A stretch of 42,113 bases of DNA, taken from contig CAJOIP010000013.1 in assembly GCA_905234785.1 (NCBI GenBank), positions 1 through 42,113 on the forward strand. The letters run 5' to 3'. Shown here one piece after another: positions 40,786 through 42,113 of this stretch (position 1 is its first letter; each line of letters opens with the position of its first letter). Under the pieces are notes generated by a model. The model was not told where the DNA came from, ran no database searches, and saw only the letters and a program-made list of their open reading frames with translations. The translations under genes were made by a program, and so were the position numbers. This DNA comes from an uncultured Eggerthellaceae bacterium (GTDB taxonomy: Bacteria > Actinomycetota > Coriobacteriia > Coriobacteriales > Eggerthellaceae).

Positions 40786-41804
40786 AACGCATCCAAACAT
40801 ACTTTGCGCTGCTCGCCACGCTGCTGACGCTGCTGGCGAGCGCGCTTGTCTTGTTCGTCTGCGAGCTCTTGTTCTCGCTGCCGTGGTACCTATTCCTGCT
40901 GCTCATCCCCGTGTCGTTCCTCACGTTCGTGCTGAGCCTGATCATCGGGTACTTCCTGGCCGAGCCGCTGAGGCTGCTGCTGAAGAAGGTGAAGGCGTAC
41001 CGCGCGGGCGCCCAGGTGTCGTTCGAGCCTGACGGGCGCCTGCTCGAAGCCGACGAGCTGTCCGATTCCATGAATGCGCTCGTGAAGAAGCTCGAGTCGC
41101 AGCAGGCCGACCTTTCCCGCGAGAACCGCCGTCAAAGCGAGTTCGTCAGCGATGTGGCGCACGAGCTGCGCACGCCGCTGACCGCCATCCGCGGCAACGC
41201 CGAGATGCTGGAAGACCCCGACTTGCCCGATTCCATGCGCGAGAAGTTCTCGTCGATCATCGTGGGCGAGGCCGAGCGCCTTTCGCGCCTGGTGAACGAC
41301 TTGCTGACGCTGCAGCGCATCGAGAACAACGAGACGCAGCCCGACGAGCTGTCACGCGTCGACCTGCGCAAGCTGTCGCAGAACGTGGTGGACACGCTAC
41401 ATCCCATCCTGGAAGAGCGCGGCGCCAACGTCGCGATCGTCGGCGAGGCGCCCGACGTGCTGGGCAACGCGGACCGGCTGAAGGAGGCGCTCACCAACCT
41501 GGTCGAGAACGCCAGCCGCTTCATCGAACCGGGTGGGCACATCGTCATCGAGCTCAGCGGCCTGCATGGCAATTCAGTCATCCAGGTGAAGGACGACGGC
41601 ACGGGGTTTGGCGACATCGACCCGAGCTTGCTGTTCGGCCGCTTCTACCGCGCCGACACGTCGCGCGCGCGCAACACCGGCGGCACGGGCCTGGGGCTTG
41701 CCATCGTGAAGTCGATCGTGAACGCCCACGACGGCACCGTCGAGGCCATCAACCGCCCCGAAGGCGGCGCGAACTTCATCATCGCGATTCCCTCTATCGA
41801 ATAG
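40782..41804 (+). CDS. Sensor histidine kinase without an extracellular domain
   Basis: This is the membrane kinase partner of the upstream regulator. Two membrane helices (about 5-28 and 33-58 in this numbering) are joined by a very short loop, so there is no periplasmic sensor. A HAMP-like linker follows, then DHp with the phospho-histidine in SDVAHELRTPL (His127) and the ATPase with NLVENASRF, DDGTGFG and GTGLGL. The first ATG/GTG/TTG in frame is TTG at 40851, which cuts off most of helix 1. The frame is open further back to ATA at 40782, which overlaps the regulator stop as ATAA, and the residues KRIQTYFALLATLLTLL look real. I place the start there with doubt. Confidence 0.85.
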   Translation: MKRIQTYFALLATLLTLLASALVLFVCELLFSLPWYLFLLLIPVSFLTFVLSLIIGYFLAEPLRLLLKKVKAYRAGAQVSFEPDGRLLEADELSDSMNALVKKLESQQADLSRENRRQSEFVSDVAHELRTPLTAIRGNAEMLEDPDLPDSMREKFSSIIVGEAERLSRLVNDLLTLQRIENNETQPDELSRVDLRKLSQNVVDTLHPILEERGANVAIVGEAPDVLGNADRLKEALTNLVENASRFIEPGGHIVIELSGLHGNSVIQVKDDGTGFGDIDPSLLFGRFYRADTSRARNTGGTGLGLAIVKSIVNAHDGTVEAINRPEGGANFIIAIPSIE

Positions 41805-41814
41805 GCGCGTCTGT

Positions 41815-41937
41815 CCCTCTTCCCGCCCCCGGAGGCGGGAAGAGGGGGTCGGGCTTGTCCTCGCCCGCATGGGCAGTGGGGCTTGCCACCATACCCGGCT
41901 GCGGAATCGCCCTCACCCCTCTTCCCGCCTCCGGGGG
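41815..41937. repeat. Structured repeat (copy 2) with three mutually pairing arms
   Basis: A local hairpin (41815-41827 with 41834-41846) follows the kinase stop by 10 nt. Its right arm is also part of a 22-bp perfect long-range arm pair (41826-41847 with 41916-41937). The core between (41848-41915) shares CTTGTCCTCGC and CCGGCTGCGGAATCGC with the copy at 6262-6372, and GCTACGCT follows the last arm. Confidence 0.82.
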
Positions 41938-41960
41938 CTACGCTCTTCCGCTAAGGTCAG

Positions 41961-42113
41961 TTATCGGGTTGGGACTGCTTTGATTACCGTGCGGGCTACT
42001 GCGGTTGCAGCTACCACTTTTATGATGTCTACGATGACGAAGGGGGCGACGGTCACGAGAAACGATTCAAAGGGGCCGACGCCGGCGACGAACATGTACT
42101 GGAACCAGCCGCA
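41961..42113 (-). CDS. bioY: Biotin transporter BioY, C-terminal end
   Basis: Fifty codons and a TAA stop are present; the gene continues past the window edge. The residues GVGPFESFLVTVAPFVIVDIIK, read as VGPFESF and PFVIVDIIKVVAA, match the last membrane helix of BioY, where a PF...D..K pattern is typical. BioY is the substrate-binding subunit of ECF-type biotin uptake. It is convergent with the kinase gene, with the structured repeat between them. Confidence 0.7.
   Translation of the reverse strand, partial: CGWFQYMFVAGVGPFESFLVTVAPFVIVDIIKVVAATAVARTVIKAVPTR

Overview
The window looks like a chromosomal segment of a high-GC, anaerobic actinobacterium of the class Coriobacteriia, most likely the Eggerthella/Slackia side. 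This is inferred from the mix of genes: a giant tandem-ATPase acyl-CoA dehydratase activase, HypA/HypB, a Tat system, MenG, rubredoxin and rubrerythrin, many MFS transporters and a CIRCE-controlled groESL, with G/C-biased codons throughout. No marker in the window fixes the species.

Layout. 1-677: the C-terminal end of a UvrD/HelD-type helicase, joined out of frame to about 95 bp of foreign-looking low-GC coding sequence. 788-2698: patatin-like phospholipase, tRNA-Gln, tRNA-Lys and a ZIP metal transporter. 2803-5075: groES-groEL with CIRCE. 5284-7492: a GGDEF protein with a cysteine cluster, a structured repeat and a WYL regulator. 7493-13323: two MFS carriers, rubredoxin, and a purine block (apt, NCS2 permease) beside a HIT protein. 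13352-18691: HAD phosphatase, a beta-helix lipoprotein, an internally deleted MFS gene, a DUF2798-like membrane protein, a small unknown gene and a further MFS gene. 18788-28751: rubrerythrin, then a long minus-strand block of activase, hypB, hypA, tatC, tatA, a small membrane protein and an amidohydrolase. 28823-31048: menG and an MFS gene. 31187-34231: one reading frame carrying TsaE, TsaB, RimI and TsaD in a row. 34551-36592: xpaC-telA. 36819-39961: ilvE, a secreted C39-type peptidase and coaX. 40090-41804: an OmpR-type two-component pair. 41961-end: the 3' end of bioY.

The most notable gene is the 1014-residue TsaE-TsaB-RimI-TsaD fusion, which puts the three proteins of the t6A-forming complex and the N-acetyltransferase RimI on one polypeptide. 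Its TsaE-TsaB linker is encoded by a 115-bp palindromic element that stays in frame.

The second theme is DNA/RNA structure. Long perfect inverted repeats sit at or just after stop codons (groEL, NCS2, ilvE, tsa fusion, xpaC). One repeat type occurs at 6262-6372 and 41826-41937 with a conserved core but different, self-complementary arms. A dispersed repeat with inverted ends carries 20-22-bp tandem tails at three loci, and repeats have entered coding sequence in frame in menG, tatA and the tsa fusion. At least five genes look leaderless, with a -10 box ending 6-8 nt before the start codon. The histidine kinase has no canonical start codon that keeps its first membrane helix.
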